The position numbers and the translations under genes are program-made. The notes below the pieces were generated by a model. That model searched no databases and had not been told where the DNA came from. It saw only the letters and a list, made by a program, of their open reading frames with translations. Positions 18,387 to 28,446 of a stretch of DNA of 64,000 nucleotides are shown here, one piece after another (position 1 is the first letter of the stretch; every line of letters starts with the position of its first letter). Source of the stretch: Acinetobacter sp. XH1741 (GTDB lineage Bacteria > Pseudomonadota > Gammaproteobacteria > Pseudomonadales > Moraxellaceae); contig NZ_CP157428.1 of assembly GCF_041021895.1 (NCBI RefSeq), positions 434,001 through 498,000 on the forward strand, written 5' to 3'.

Positions 18387-20063
18387 TTATTGCGTGATCA
18401 TTGGCAAGTGTAAGCCTTGCTCTTTCGCACAGTTGATCGCAATTTCATAACCTGCATCGGCATGACGCATAACACCTGTTGCAGGGTCATTGGTGAGTAC
18501 GCGAGCAATACGTGCAGCAGCTTCATCTGTACCATCACACACAATCACAACGCCTGAGTGTTGAGAGAAGCCCATACCTACACCGCCACCGTGGTGTAAA
18601 GACACCCAAGTTGCGCCGCCTGCTGTATTGAGCAATGCGTTTAATAAAGGCCAGTCTGATACTGCGTCTGAGCCATCTTGCATTGCTTCAGTTTCACGGT
18701 TTGGACTTGCAACCGAACCTGAGTCTAAATGGTCACGACCAATCACAACTGGTGCAGACAATTCACCGCTACGAACCATTTCGTTAAACGCCAAACCAAG
18801 TTTTGCACGTAAGCCTAAACCTACCCAGCAAATACGCGCTGGTAAACCTTGGAAGCTAATGCGTTCACGCGCCATGTCTAACCAGTGATGTAAATGCTCA
18901 TCATCAGGAATTAATTCTTTAACTTTGGCATCTGTTTTATAAATGTCTTCTGGGTCACCAGAAAGCGCTGCCCAACGGAATGGACCAATACCACGACAGA
19001 ACAATGGACGGATGTATGCAGGTACGAAGCCTGGGAAATCAAAAGCGTTTGCTACGCCTTCATCTTTCGCCATTTGACGGATATTGTTGCCATAGTCAAA
19101 TGTTGGAACACCCATTTTTTGGAAATCAAGCATTGCTTGTACGTGCTTCGCCATTGACTGTTTTGCAGCTTTTACCACAGCTTCCGGTTCAGTTTTCGCA
19201 CGTTCACGGTATTCATCCCAAGTCCAGCCGACTGGTAAGTAACCGTTAAGTGGATCGTGTGCACTTGTTTGGTCAGTCACCATGTCTGGACGTACACCAC
19301 GGCGAACAAGCTCAGGTAAAATTTCAGCAGCATTGCCATGAAGCGCAATTGAAATTGCTTTGCCTTCTTTTGTATAGCGGTCAATACGCGCTAAAGCGTC
19401 GTCTAAATCAGTCGCTTGTTCATCTACATAACGGGTACGTAAACGGAAATCGATACTTGCTTGTTGGCATTCAATGTTTAAAGAACACGCACCTGCAAGT
19501 GTTGCAGCTAAAGGCTGAGCACCACCCATACCACCTAAACCGGCAGTAAGCACCCAACGACCTTTTAAGTCACCGTTGTAGTGTTGGCGGCCTGCTTCAA
19601 CGAAAGTTTCATAAGTACCTTGTACGATACCTTGGCTACCAATGTAGATCCATGAACCCGCTGTCATTTGACCGTACATAGCCAAAGCTTTTGCGTCTAA
19701 CTCGTTGAAGTGTTCCCAGTTTGCCCAGTGTGGCACAAGGTTTGAGTTTGCAATTAAAACACGAGGTGCATCTTTATGAGTTTTAAATACACCTACTGGT
19801 TTGCCTGATTGAACTAATAAAGTTTCGTCAGTTTCAAGATTTTTTAGCGTATCTACAATTTTGTCGAAACATTCCCAGTTTCGTGCTGCACGACCAATAC
19901 CGCCGTATACAACCAACTCTTTCGGGTTTTCTGCAACGTCCGGATCAAGGTTATTCATCAACATACGTAATGGGGCTTCAGTTAACCAACTCTTAGCCGT
20001 TAATTCAGTGCCACGTGGTGCACGAATTTCTACATCACGAAATTTTGTTGTCGTTGTTGTCAC
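18387..20063 (-). CDS. hutU: Urocanate hydratase
   Basis: Second step: adds water to urocanate to form imidazolone-propionate, using a tightly bound NAD+. 558 aa, normal length. Family features include [18 protein letters not shown] (about 41-58), the glycine-rich [16 protein letters not shown] (about 173) and the C-terminal [17 protein letters not shown] (about 492). The start is GTG 20063 with GGAAGGAG 7 nt upstream. First gene of the hutUHTIG operon, downstream of a HutC-type operator. Confidence 0.97.
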   Translation of the reverse strand: MTTTTTKFRDVEIRAPRGTELTAKSWLTEAPLRMLMNNLDPDVAENPKELVVYGGIGRAARNWECFDKIVDTLKNLETDETLLVQSGKPVGVFKTHKDAPRVLIANSNLVPHWANWEHFNELDAKALAMYGQMTAGSWIYIGSQGIVQGTYETFVEAGRQHYNGDLKGRWVLTAGLGGMGGAQPLAATLAGACSLNIECQQASIDFRLRTRYVDEQATDLDDALARIDRYTKEGKAISIALHGNAAEILPELVRRGVRPDMVTDQTSAHDPLNGYLPVGWTWDEYRERAKTEPEAVVKAAKQSMAKHVQAMLDFQKMGVPTFDYGNNIRQMAKDEGVANAFDFPGFVPAYIRPLFCRGIGPFRWAALSGDPEDIYKTDAKVKELIPDDEHLHHWLDMARERISFQGLPARICWVGLGLRAKLGLAFNEMVRSGELSAPVVIGRDHLDSGSVASPNRETEAMQDGSDAVSDWPLLNALLNTAGGATWVSLHHGGGVGMGFSQHSGVVIVCDGTDEAAARIARVLTNDPATGVMRHADAGYEIAINCAKEQGLHLPMITQ

Positions 20064-20137
20064 AGTCGGACTCCTTCCTTTGAGCTTACATCAGCAGAAC
20101 ATCACTTGTTTCTGCATTTGTATAGTAATGTATTAAC

Positions 20138-20148
20138 TTGTATATACA
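20138..20148. promoter_or_regulatory. HutC operator candidate upstream of hutU
   Basis: TTGTATATACA, about 75 bp before the hutU start, is the exact reverse complement of the site before hutC (21692-21702). A second half-like CATATACTACA follows. GntR-family HutC repressors bind such TGTATATACA sequences and are relieved by urocanate. Confidence 0.7.
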
Positions 20149-20255
20149 TCCATATACTACACAAATATTTTTCGGCGTGAAGAGGGTTGCTCATATTTTT
20201 TTGAAAAAATTGAATAAGCTTATGAATTAAATTAATTTATTTTTATATTCTGCAT

Positions 20256-20290
20256 AAAAAAAGCACATATCTTTTCACTCGATATGTGCT
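20256..20290 (-). terminator. Terminator of hutCD
   Basis: On the minus strand a 10-bp stem (AGCACATATC, 20281-20290 with 20261-20270) is followed by a T-run complementing 20256-20262. It separates hutCD from hutUHTIG. Confidence 0.85.
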
Positions 20291-20314
20291 GTTTAATATG
20301 CCAATTACTTCGCT

Positions 20315-20890
20315 TTAACGTTGAATTAACTCAATAACATAGCAACTTTGGCGTTGTTTTTTTGAAAAATTGATTGAGGTCACACCAGCATTTTTTTCAA
20401 TTTTTAGCGTCTCGTGAGCAGCAAGTTGAAAGAGATCACCCTCAACGCTTACTTGTGTCTCACCACCCTGATTAAAAATAAAAATCAGGTCTGCCGAGCT
20501 GATAAATGCCTGCTCCGTGGCCTCATTCAACCACTGAAAACGAGCATGAAACTTTGCAGGGTCATAAATTAAATTTAAATCTCGAATTGCCCCATCGACC
20601 AGTTCACTTTGAACCTGACTCTCACCATGAAAAGCAAAAATATCACCTTGGTTTAGCGTTTTGGCAGGCAGATCATCGACATGCAATACCATGCCCTGTC
20701 CATCAAGTATGCTAATAATGCGCTGCTTATTGGGAAATAACGAAAATGGCCCAGAAGTGGTCACATCTGCCATCGAAATGCGCCACTCAAAGTCAGCCTC
20801 ACCTTGGCTTCGCGCAATTTCTAAAGTGAAACCTGCACCGTTTTTCCAAAGCATTTTTGTATATTGATCGGCCCTGATCAATTCAATCAT
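20315..20890 (-). CDS. hutD: HutD family protein
   Basis: A 191-aa cupin-like protein of the HutD family, encoded in many hut operons. The characteristic start is IRADQYTKMLWKNGAGFTLEI, followed by FEWRISMADVTTSGPFSLFP and the IISILDGQGM strand. It is not an enzyme of the pathway; a role in limiting hut flux, perhaps by binding formylglutamate or urocanate, has been proposed in pseudomonads. Its ATG overlaps the hutC stop (ATGA), so it is co-translated with the repressor. Confidence 0.92.
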   Translation of the reverse strand: MIELIRADQYTKMLWKNGAGFTLEIARSQGEADFEWRISMADVTTSGPFSLFPNKQRIISILDGQGMVLHVDDLPAKTLNQGDIFAFHGESQVQSELVDGAIRDLNLIYDPAKFHARFQWLNEATEQAFISSADLIFIFNQGGETQVSVEGDLFQLAAHETLKIEKNAGVTSINFSKKQRQSCYVIELIQR

Positions 20891-21639
20891 GGATTAAATT
20901 TCCCTTCGAGATAATAGCGGCTACCCGGATAAATTAGACGTGCGCTTGAGATCAACTGCTTGTTTGACCATGTACGGCGACGGATGAGTAAACACGGCTC
21001 AGCTTTAGTAATTTTCAACCATTTACACTCTTGAGGAGATGCTAAAACAGCCTCGACAATGTGCTCGCCTTCTGACACTGGTGCTTTTGCCATGAGGTAA
21101 GCATTCGGCGTAATGGTTTTAAAATCTTGTTGTAGATAATCTGGGATCAGTGCTGCGTCAACTAAACGATCTTCGACTTGAACAGGGACATCATTTTCAT
21201 AATGCACAATAATCGAGTGAAATAATCTTTGCCCTTCACGAGTCTGCATTAACACGCTTTGCTCTGCATTTGCATAAATTTGTTCTAAGACTAAAACTTC
21301 AGCGTGGTGCTTATGGTTTCGTGCAATAATCTCATCGGCAATATTATTAATTTGAAAAAGTGCAGTTCGGCCTTGCCCTTCAGCAACGAATGAGCCAACG
21401 CCCTGAATACGAACGAGTAAACCCTCGGTCGTTAACTCACGAAGCGCACGGTTGACCGTCATGCGGCTACAGCCAAGTTGATTGACCAACTCACTCTCCG
21501 AAGGAATTTTTTTATTTACAGCCCACGAGCCTTCATAAATTTTTTGTGAAATCAGTTGTTTTACGCGTTGATATAAAGGAACTGGACTATCAGCTTCAAT
21601 CGAAAGCTCAGCATGTTCTTGTTTTGATGTTCTGGGCAT
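20887..21639 (-). CDS. hutC: Histidine utilisation repressor, GntR family
   Basis: 250 aa. N-terminal winged helix at residues about 18-85 (PLYQRVKQLI, then WAVNKKIPSESELVNQLGCSRMTVNRALRELTTEGLLVRIQGVGSFV), followed by a UTRA effector domain (about 100-245) that senses urocanate. The gene is first in hutCD, directly behind an operator copy, so it probably represses itself as well as hutUHTIG. Confidence 0.95.
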   Translation of the reverse strand: MPRTSKQEHAELSIEADSPVPLYQRVKQLISQKIYEGSWAVNKKIPSESELVNQLGCSRMTVNRALRELTTEGLLVRIQGVGSFVAEGQGRTALFQINNIADEIIARNHKHHAEVLVLEQIYANAEQSVLMQTREGQRLFHSIIVHYENDVPVQVEDRLVDAALIPDYLQQDFKTITPNAYLMAKAPVSEGEHIVEAVLASPQECKWLKITKAEPCLLIRRRTWSNKQLISSARLIYPGSRYYLEGKFNP

Positions 21640-21992
21640 AACAAATACTCAAAAAGGCAGCAGGCAAAATGGTATTTTAGTTGACATGCTATGTATATAC
21701 AACTACATACAACATGTTAATTGATGAATTAAATAGATTTTAAAAAGTTTAAAAAATAAACATAGCTCAATAAGAGCTAATTTAAAGTTTTATGTAGAGA
21801 AATTCAAATATATAAGGCTTTTATCAATATTTATTTAACAGTTGTCTCTGCTATGTCTTTATTCAATTCAACCATTTGAAAAAACATTCATTTTTTAATT
21901 TACGAAATGATGCTTAAAATTTTTATTTAAAATAACCGATCAATAGTATTCTTCTGCCACACAGTATATTAATAAAGCTGGAAGCACATCGA
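21640..21992. other. Intergenic between hutC and acyltransferase
   Basis: 353 bp of A/T-rich DNA between divergent genes. It holds the HutC operator at 21692-21702. Nothing else stands out except A/T tracts; promoters for both directions must lie here. Confidence 0.6.
21692..21702. promoter_or_regulatory. HutC operator candidate upstream of hutC
   Basis: TGTATATACAA, reverse complement of the hutU site, within a wider repeated pattern (TGTATATACAACTACATACAACATG). It lies 53 bp before the hutC start, fit for autorepression. Confidence 0.7.
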
Positions 21993-23105
21993 ATGCGTAA
22001 TTATAAAATAGATATTCTTCGAGGAATGTCTATCCTATTGGTTCTTTTACATCATTTTAATATTCCCTATAAACTTAAAGATACATGGTTAGGTTTTGAT
22101 TTCTTAGGTGAAGCATTTAGCACAGTCATCGCAAGAAACGGAAATTATGGCGTCACCATGTTTTTTGTGATTTCGGGGTTTTTAATTACCCATCACACTT
22201 TAAAACGAGACAAACAATTCTCCGCAATTAACCTCAAACATTTTTATATCCGACGGGCAGCGCGTATTTTACCGTGTCTGGTATTACTGATTTTAGGGGT
22301 AAGTATACTCGGTTCATTTGACTTAAAACCCTTTATGAACCAAGCACCCAATGGCATTGAGGTCTCTTATCCTTTAACCATTTTTGCGGCTTTAACCTTC
22401 TGGATGAATATCCTGATTATTAAATTCGGCTGGATAAACTACGCTTTGGGCGTGTTGTGGTCGCTCTCTGTAGAAGAAGTTTTTTACTTTGTGTTTCCAT
22501 TATTGTGCCTCTTCACACGTAGTAATAAAGTCTTTATTGCGGTGCTCATTGGAGTGATTTTATACGGGCCTTATTTTAGGTCTCTACATTTTGGCGAAGA
22601 AAGCGGTGCCTATTTATATCATTATTTTTCAAGCTTTGATGGTATAGCTGTCGGCTGTCTAACTGCTATTTTTTCTTATACTTATCGACCAGATTGGACT
22701 TATAAAAAACCTCTGTCTTGGTTGCTTATTTTGAGTATGACCGCTTTATATTTATATGCGCCAATTAAAGAAGTCAGTACATGGGGAATTAGCCTATTTG
22801 CTTTTGCTACAGGTCTACTCATTTTGTGTTTTCAGCATCCTTCCGAAACACAAGCGCATAACCTATTGACCAAAGTAATGGTCTGGTTGGGGAAACGAAG
22901 TTATGAAACTTATTTGTTTCATCTGGTGGTGCTTGGTCTTATAAAGGTTGCCTTTATTCCGGCTCAAACCGACGCTAGCATCAAAATCATGCTTTTAATG
23001 GGCTACTTGGTTCTGACTTTTATCATCAGTGCGGTAATTGAAAAATATTATTCCACCCCACTCAATAACTACATTCGAAAGCTTTTTATTAAAGATAAAA
23101 CATAA
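21993..23105 (+). CDS. Acyltransferase family 3 membrane protein (OafA/YrhL type)
   Basis: 370 aa with about ten membrane segments. The family start RNYKIDILRGMSILLVLLHHF carries the R-G and H-H residues of acyltransferase 3, and MFFVISGFLITHH (about 57-69) is the second signature. Such proteins O-acetylate surface sugars such as LPS or capsule. The target is unknown because no sugar-synthesis genes are near. A clear terminator follows. Confidence 0.92.
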   Translation: MRNYKIDILRGMSILLVLLHHFNIPYKLKDTWLGFDFLGEAFSTVIARNGNYGVTMFFVISGFLITHHTLKRDKQFSAINLKHFYIRRAARILPCLVLLILGVSILGSFDLKPFMNQAPNGIEVSYPLTIFAALTFWMNILIIKFGWINYALGVLWSLSVEEVFYFVFPLLCLFTRSNKVFIAVLIGVILYGPYFRSLHFGEESGAYLYHYFSSFDGIAVGCLTAIFSYTYRPDWTYKKPLSWLLILSMTALYLYAPIKEVSTWGISLFAFATGLLILCFQHPSETQAHNLLTKVMVWLGKRSYETYLFHLVVLGLIKVAFIPAQTDASIKIMLLMGYLVLTFIISAVIEKYYSTPLNNYIRKLFIKDKT

Positions 23106-23136
23106 AAATAAGCCCCTTTTAAATAGGGGCTTATTT
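23106..23136. terminator. Bidirectional terminator
   Basis: AAATAAGCCCC (23106-23116) pairs perfectly with GGGGCTTATTT (23126-23136). It serves both the acyltransferase (+) and zigA (-). Confidence 0.85.
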
Positions 23137-23138
23137 CA

Positions 23139-24368
23139 TTAAGCGATCAACATGGTTTCATCGTCTTGCTTAAAAGGATTCGACCATCTCTGCCAAGCTT
23201 GTGGCCCTAAAGCCATTTCTTCGTCGTTTAACAAACAATGATCTAAGCGTTGTATTAAAGCTTGCTCATCCATTTGCATACCAATTAAAACCAGTTCCTG
23301 ACGCGCATCACCTGTGCGAGCGTCCCAATCTTTCTTAATTTGTTCAATGCTGGCTAAGTCACTCGGCCAGTCTTCTTCTGCAACAGCCGCCCACCAATAA
23401 CCTGCTAAACCATGTCGAGCCATCGCACCCGCTTGTGACCATGAATAAGCCAATGTCGGTTCGGCAGCCAACCAGAAAAAGCCTTTAGAACGCACGACTC
23501 CCGGCCATTCAGCCTGTACCAAATCATAAAAACGCTCTGGATGGAAAGGTCGGCGTGCGCGGTAAACAAAGCTACTAATGCCATACTCTTCAGTCTCTGG
23601 CGTATGCTCACCACGTAATTCTTTTAACCAGCCCGGTGCTTGTGCCGCTTCATCAAAATCGAATAGCTGTGTATTTAAAATTTTATCTAAAGCGATCTTT
23701 CCAAACTGAGCAATTTCAATTCGGGCACGCGGGTTAAGCGTTTTTAAAATTGCAATGAGCTGGTCTTGCTGAGCCTGATCAATCAAATCAATTTTATTCA
23801 GCAGAATCACATCACAAAACTCGATCTGATCAATCAGAAGGTCAACCACAGTTCTTTCATCTTGCTCACCTAAGGACTCGCCACGTTGTTGCAGGGAATC
23901 AATTGAACTGTAATCTTTCAGAAAGTTAAACGCATCGACTACCGTGACCATGGTGTCGAGTCGAGCGAATTCATTGAGAGAGTTTCCATTTTCATCTTCA
24001 AAGGTAAAGGTTTCTGCAACAGGCAGTGGTTCTGAAATACCCGTCGACTCAATCACCAATTGATCAAAGCGCCCTTCATCGGCTAAGCGTCTCACCTCAA
24101 CCAGTAAATCTTCTCGTAATGTACAGCAGATACAGCCATTGCTCATTTCAACCAGTTTTTCATCCGTTCTTGAAAGCTCTGCCCCACCTTCGCGTACTAA
24201 TGCCGCATCAATGTTTACCTCAGACATATCATTAACAATCACGGCAATACGGCGGCCTTCGCGATTATTTAAAATATGGTTGAGTAAGGTGGTCTTTCCT
24301 GCACCTAAAAACCCCGATAAAACAGTGACAGGAAGCTTAGCAAATGAGTTGGCGTTTGCAGTGTGCAT
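23139..24368 (-). CDS. zigA: Zinc-induced COG0523/CobW-family GTPase ZigA
   Basis: A G3E GTPase of about 409 aa. Walker [10 protein letters not shown], the metal-binding GCICCTL typical of COG0523, IESTGISEP and NKIDLI are in order. A CobW C-terminal domain follows (SKGFFWLA region). Start at ATG 24368 (MHTANANS) is preferred; ATG 24404 adds 12 residues. A perfect 18-bp palindrome lies upstream. In A. baumannii the zinc-starvation GTPase ZigA lies beside hut and zrlA and is proposed to act as a zinc metallochaperone together with histidine catabolism; the identification rests on family plus this neighbourhood. Confidence 0.9.
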   Translation of the reverse strand: MHTANANSFAKLPVTVLSGFLGAGKTTLLNHILNNREGRRIAVIVNDMSEVNIDAALVREGGAELSRTDEKLVEMSNGCICCTLREDLLVEVRRLADEGRFDQLVIESTGISEPLPVAETFTFEDENGNSLNEFARLDTMVTVVDAFNFLKDYSSIDSLQQRGESLGEQDERTVVDLLIDQIEFCDVILLNKIDLIDQAQQDQLIAILKTLNPRARIEIAQFGKIALDKILNTQLFDFDEAAQAPGWLKELRGEHTPETEEYGISSFVYRARRPFHPERFYDLVQAEWPGVVRSKGFFWLAAEPTLAYSWSQAGAMARHGLAGYWWAAVAEEDWPSDLASIEQIKKDWDARTGDARQELVLIGMQMDEQALIQRLDHCLLNDEEMALGPQAWQRWSNPFKQDDETMLIA

Positions 24369-24463
24369 GGCTTGATCTCTTTGAATATTATTTAAACTGA
24401 TCATGGCTGGCCATCTAAATATGGCCAGATCACAGGCGTAATCTATTTCTAAACCACAATAAT

Positions 24464-24481
24464 GTTATGTTATAACATAAC
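24464..24481. promoter_or_regulatory. Zur box upstream of zigA
   Basis: GTTATGTTATAACATAAC is a perfect 18-bp palindrome 60-95 bp before the possible zigA starts. It resembles the Zur operator of Acinetobacter, so zigA should be repressed when zinc is plentiful. Confidence 0.8.
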
Positions 24482-24552
24482 TATTGATCAAGTTTTTATT
24501 CAGCCTTTATTTAAGCCAACTCAGTTAGTCGTTGAAAAAATTGCTTTTATAG

Positions 24553-25233
24553 TCACTGACAAATTGAGGTTTTATAGTGATGGTCAGGTCCCCATGATCG
24601 AAAGCCTTGGCTATCAATATGAATTTGTCCCGAAGCATAAACACCCAGCCCCATGTTAAGTGCTTGCCCTTTGGTTTCCCAAAACTGACAAAGCTTGGTT
24701 TTGGTTTGTTGGATATTGAGCTGGTCTAAATCACTTGGTTGTTCTGGTCCAATCCGAAAATCAAGCGCTGCATTAAACACATGGCGAGATGCGTCAGCAC
24801 CACCTGCACAGCGGTTTAAAGATAAAGCCCGATAAGCCGATGTCACTTCAAAATCATTAATTACGCCATCGTCAACTAATGCTTTTAAAATACTAAGCGT
24901 CGGAACAATGTTGGACCAAATCTCGCGTGGCGGCACCGCATAAGGCTCGACTCCACATTTTTGCCAATCTCTGGCCGAACGTAATAACTCATAATCTGGC
25001 ACTAAATTGGCAAGCCCTTTTTGCTTAAGAAATTGCTTATAAGCTTGCACAGACTGGCCATGATCTGCGGTTGCGATCCAAGCGGTATAATCTTCGGGTT
25101 GTTGTTTTATTCTCTCTACTGTTTTAGAGGGTTTAGGCAAAGAATGATGATGTTTAGAGGCCGTTGGCTTTGGTGTTTGAGTCGTACATGCCGCAAGAGA
25201 AAGTAAGATTAAACCTAAATAGTAATGTTTCAT
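24553..25233 (-). CDS. zrlA: Zinc-repressed lipoprotein peptidase ZrlA (M15-like)
   Basis: 226 aa with a lipoprotein signal (LLSLAACTT, Cys about 16) and a His-rich patch KHHHS. The M15/VanY-type zinc site is present: SRHVFNAALDF (about 148-158, H and D ligands) and IHID near the C-terminus. A Zur-like box lies upstream. A. baumannii ZrlA is described as a zinc-repressed cell-wall peptidase encoded next to zigA, which matches order and features here. It acts in the envelope, probably on peptidoglycan stem peptides. Confidence 0.88.
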   Translation of the reverse strand: MKHYYLGLILLSLAACTTQTPKPTASKHHHSLPKPSKTVERIKQQPEDYTAWIATADHGQSVQAYKQFLKQKGLANLVPDYELLRSARDWQKCGVEPYAVPPREIWSNIVPTLSILKALVDDGVINDFEVTSAYRALSLNRCAGGADASRHVFNAALDFRIGPEQPSDLDQLNIQQTKTKLCQFWETKGQALNMGLGVYASGQIHIDSQGFRSWGPDHHYKTSICQ

Positions 25234-25287
25234 AAATATGTTGTTCCTCCCCCAACATCGGGAAGCCTTAGTTATTCATTTAAGAGA

Positions 25288-25302
25288 TGTTATAATATAA
25301 CA
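25288..25302. promoter_or_regulatory. Zur box upstream of zrlA
   Basis: TGTTATAATATAACA is palindromic apart from its centre and shares TGTTATA..TAACA with the zigA box. It lies 55-69 bp before the zrlA ATG. Confidence 0.78.
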
Positions 25303-25342
25303 ATTACAAAGTCCTTTCATTTCTGTTGTAAATTTTAAAAAT

Positions 25343-25371
25343 AAAAAAGGACGTATCAATACGTCCTTTTT
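25343..25371. terminator. Terminator downstream of aroP
   Basis: GGACGTAT and ATACGTCC arms around a CA centre, flanked by A-runs and T-runs on both sides, so it works on either strand. It separates aroP from zrlA. Confidence 0.85.
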
Positions 25372-25391
25372 AGCTTCCAACTCAAACCTGA

Positions 25392-26780
25392 TTACATATC
25401 AGCTTCTAAAGCATGTACAGGCTGCTCAGCTTTTAACTTACGGCGTTTAAATTGGTAAGCCACCATCAAACACAAAATCCATCCTGGAATCATCATGACC
25501 GCCACACGCATATCTGGTGTTAGCGACATCACAACTAAAATTCCGAGCATGAACACCATGCAAAGATAGTTGCTAAATGGGTACATGAAGCTTGGGAATT
25601 TCGTCGTTTGACCTTGGCGCATCATAAATTTACGGAATTTTAAATGTGTCCATGAAATTACAACCCAGTTAATTACAATCGCTGCAACCACCAACATCAT
25701 GAGCAAGCCAAATGCTTTTTCAGGGAAAATGTAATTTAACAACACACATAAAATAGTGACTGCCGCAGAAAGGATTACTGCATTGGTTGGAATACCGCGT
25801 TTATTAATATGTGCAAATACTTTTGGTGCATTGCCTTGCTGAGCAAGACCTAACAACATACGGCTACTGCAATAACTTGTACCGTTATAAACTGATACCG
25901 CAGCAGTCAAAATTACGAAGTTGAGTAAAGTCGCAACACCTTGGCTGTCTAAAGAAGCAAATACCATTACAAAAGGACTGCCGCCTTGTGCCATTTGATT
26001 CCACGGAAATAATGCGAATAAAACAAAAAGTGTCGCAATATAGAAAATCAAAATACGATAGATAATCTGATTTACTGCTTTAGGTAAGGTTTTGTCTGGG
26101 TCACGTGCTTCAGCTGCAGTAATACCAAAAAGCTCAATACCGCCAAAGGCAAAAACAATGACTGCCATGGCCATAACCAAACCTTTAATGCCATATGGGA
26201 AGAAACCACCAAGTGCCCAAAGATTGGAAATGCTGGCTTGTGGCCCTGCTGTACCGGTTGCAAGTAAATATGAACCGAAAGCGATCATAGCTAAAATGGC
26301 TAAGATTTTGACAATGGAAAACCAAAATTCCATTTCACCAAAAAATTTAACGTGCAGTAAATTGATACCGTTAATGAGAATAAAGAACGTTAGCGCAGAT
26401 GCCCACGTTGGGATTTGTGGCCACCAATATTGGATATACAGACCAATTGCGCTGAGTTCTGCCATACAGACAAGGACATTGAGTACCCAATAGTTCCATC
26501 CTGACATAAAGCCTGCAAAAGGCCCCCAATATTTGTAAGCAAAATGGCTAAAAGACCCACTTACTGGTTCTTCCACCACCATTTCACCGAGCTGACGCAT
26601 CATTAAAAAAGCAATAAATCCTGCAATCGCGTAACCCAAGATTACCGACGGACCTGCCAATTTAATCGATTGTGATATACCAAGAAATAGCCCTGTACCA
26701 ATCGCTCCACCCAATGCAATGAGCTGGATGTGGCGATTACTCAAACCATGTTTCAGGTTTCCTTGCTCTTGTGTTGACAT
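25392..26780 (-). CDS. aroP: Amino-acid permease, probable aromatic amino-acid importer
   Basis: 462 aa, APC/AAT family with 12 membrane segments. The start is LSNRHIQLIALGGAIGTGLFLG, followed by [17 protein letters not shown] and FAFGGIELFGITAAEA. It is clearly related to the hutT product, about 9 kb away. Divergence from the fumarylacetoacetase gene, with a shared operator in between, argues for phenylalanine/tyrosine uptake feeding the homogentisate pathway. Substrate is inferred from context. Confidence 0.85.
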   Translation of the reverse strand: MSTQEQGNLKHGLSNRHIQLIALGGAIGTGLFLGISQSIKLAGPSVILGYAIAGFIAFLMMRQLGEMVVEEPVSGSFSHFAYKYWGPFAGFMSGWNYWVLNVLVCMAELSAIGLYIQYWWPQIPTWASALTFFILINGINLLHVKFFGEMEFWFSIVKILAILAMIAFGSYLLATGTAGPQASISNLWALGGFFPYGIKGLVMAMAVIVFAFGGIELFGITAAEARDPDKTLPKAVNQIIYRILIFYIATLFVLFALFPWNQMAQGGSPFVMVFASLDSQGVATLLNFVILTAAVSVYNGTSYCSSRMLLGLAQQGNAPKVFAHINKRGIPTNAVILSAAVTILCVLLNYIFPEKAFGLLMMLVVAAIVINWVVISWTHLKFRKFMMRQGQTTKFPSFMYPFSNYLCMVFMLGILVVMSLTPDMRVAVMMIPGWILCLMVAYQFKRRKLKAEQPVHALEADM

Positions 26781-27138
26781 ATGATTATTCTCATCCTTGT
26801 CACGTAATTTTTTTCCACTAAATTACGTATATCATAAATTGATCAGATTTTCATAGAGATTGATGAAAAAATAATTGCGTTACTTTTCTCACAACCGCGC
26901 ATGAAAACAGAAAATGCAAGAAATAACAATTATTATGCAATGTGTAATTAAATTATGTATTGCGTAATTTTATGAATTCAGTATTATAAGAACTAAGAAG
27001 CAATTGGTTGTTCTCGGTCTATATCAAACTCATCAGCAAAAAGATGATCTAAATTAAGATTAAATCTTATTGAGTAGCTCAGTCCCTAGACCGAACTTTT
27101 ATTTGTATAAGACGCGAGATGAAGACAAGGAAGCGAAA
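26781..27138. other. Divergent control region aroP / fahA
   Basis: 358 bp. The centre carries the long operator-like element (26932-26972). The in-frame extension of fahA from 27070 to 27138 has no better start, so it is treated as leader. Confidence 0.55.
26932..26972. promoter_or_regulatory. IclR-type operator candidate, aroP/fahA copy
   Basis: 26945-26970 is identical in 25 of 26 positions, reverse-complemented, to 32209-32234 upstream of hpd, and similarity continues over about 40 bp. It sits 150-170 bp from both aroP and fahA starts. The IclR protein encoded in the cluster is the obvious candidate binder. Confidence 0.65.
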
Positions 27139-28446
27139 ATGGAACAAAAACTAAATTCTTTTATTGAAGTTTCACCTCAATCTGATTTCACTATTCATAA
27201 TTTGCCTTATGGTATTTTTAGTAAAACAGCCGAAGGCGAGCGTCAGGTCGGTGTAGCTATCGGTGATTGGGTCATTGATCTCGCTGCTCTTGAAAAGCAT
27301 GGTCTTTTAAAACTTTCAGATCAAGACACTTACTTTAACCAGCCGACACTTAATAAATTTATTGAATCAGGCAAAGCTAACTGGTCTAAAGTTCGTAAGA
27401 CGTTACAGTCTCTTCTTTCAGTTGAAAATTTAACGCTTCAAGAAAATGAAGCATTGCGTCAGGAAGTTTTAGTTAAGCAAGACAGCGTGACTTTACATTT
27501 ACCTGTTCGCGTACCGGGCTATACCGATTTCTATTCTTCTAAAGAACATGCGACCAATGTGGGCTGTATGTTCCGTGACCCTAAAAATGCATTGCTGCCA
27601 AACTGGAGCGAATTACCTGTAGGTTATAACGGCCGTGCTAGCTCTGTTGTAGTCAGCGGAACTCAAGTAGTACGCCCTTCAGGTCAGATCAAACTTCCAA
27701 ATGAAGAACGTCCAGTTTTTTCAGCTACTCGTAAACTCGATTTCGAACTTGAGACAGCATTTATTGTGGGTAAACCAACGGAGCTTGGTCAGCCGATCTC
27801 GATTGAAAATGCTTGGGACCATATTTTTGGAATGGTATTACTCAACGACTGGTCAGCACGTGATATCCAGCAATGGGAATATGTTCCTCTTGGCCCATTC
27901 AATGCGAAAACATTTGCAAGTTCGATTTCACCTTGGGTGGTAACGCTTGAAGCACTTGAACCATTTAAGGTTGAAGGCCCGAAACAAGAACCGAAACCAC
28001 TGGCTTATTTACAAGAAAATATCGCCAACAGTTATGACATTAACTTGAGTGTTGAAATTCAAACACCAAAATCAGCACAAACTGACGTGATCTGTAAAAC
28101 CAATTTCAAATATATGTATTGGTCTATGGCTCAGCAGCTGACTCACCACACGATTGCGGGTTGTAACGTTCAGGTTGGTGACTTGATGGGTTCAGGTACT
28201 ATTTCAGGTTCTACACCTGACTCGTATGGTAGCTTGCTTGAGCTGACTTGGAACACCACGAAGCCTTTAACACTTGCTAATGGTGAAACTCGTGGTTTCT
28301 TACAAGACGGCGATACCCTCATTATGAAAGGTCACTGTGAGAAAAATGGTATCCGCATTGGTTTTGGTGAAGTTCGAAATACTGTGCTTCCTGCATTAGC
28401 TTTTGATTTTGCAGAGACTTCGGAGCCTGACTATGAAGCTGTATAG
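27139..28446 (+). CDS. fahA: Fumarylacetoacetase
   Basis: Final step of tyrosine breakdown, fumarylacetoacetate to fumarate and acetoacetate. 435 aa from ATG 27139, chosen for AAGGAAG just upstream. The family region VPGYTDFYSSKEHATNVGCMFR (catalytic His, calcium-site Asp), ATRKLDFELETAFIVGKP and LLNDWSARDIQQWEYVPLGPF are clear. Its end overlaps maiA by 14 bp, and fahA-maiA-VOC form one operon. Confidence 0.95.
   Translation: MEQKLNSFIEVSPQSDFTIHNLPYGIFSKTAEGERQVGVAIGDWVIDLAALEKHGLLKLSDQDTYFNQPTLNKFIESGKANWSKVRKTLQSLLSVENLTLQENEALRQEVLVKQDSVTLHLPVRVPGYTDFYSSKEHATNVGCMFRDPKNALLPNWSELPVGYNGRASSVVVSGTQVVRPSGQIKLPNEERPVFSATRKLDFELETAFIVGKPTELGQPISIENAWDHIFGMVLLNDWSARDIQQWEYVPLGPFNAKTFASSISPWVVTLEALEPFKVEGPKQEPKPLAYLQENIANSYDINLSVEIQTPKSAQTDVICKTNFKYMYWSMAQQLTHHTIAGCNVQVGDLMGSGTISGSTPDSYGSLLELTWNTTKPLTLANGETRGFLQDGDTLIMKGHCEKNGIRIGFGEVRNTVLPALAFDFAETSEPDYEAV

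Noticed and set aside
27070..27138. Longer fahA start
   Set aside because: The AAGGAAG ribosome site serves ATG 27139, and the extension is unlike fumarylacetoacetase.
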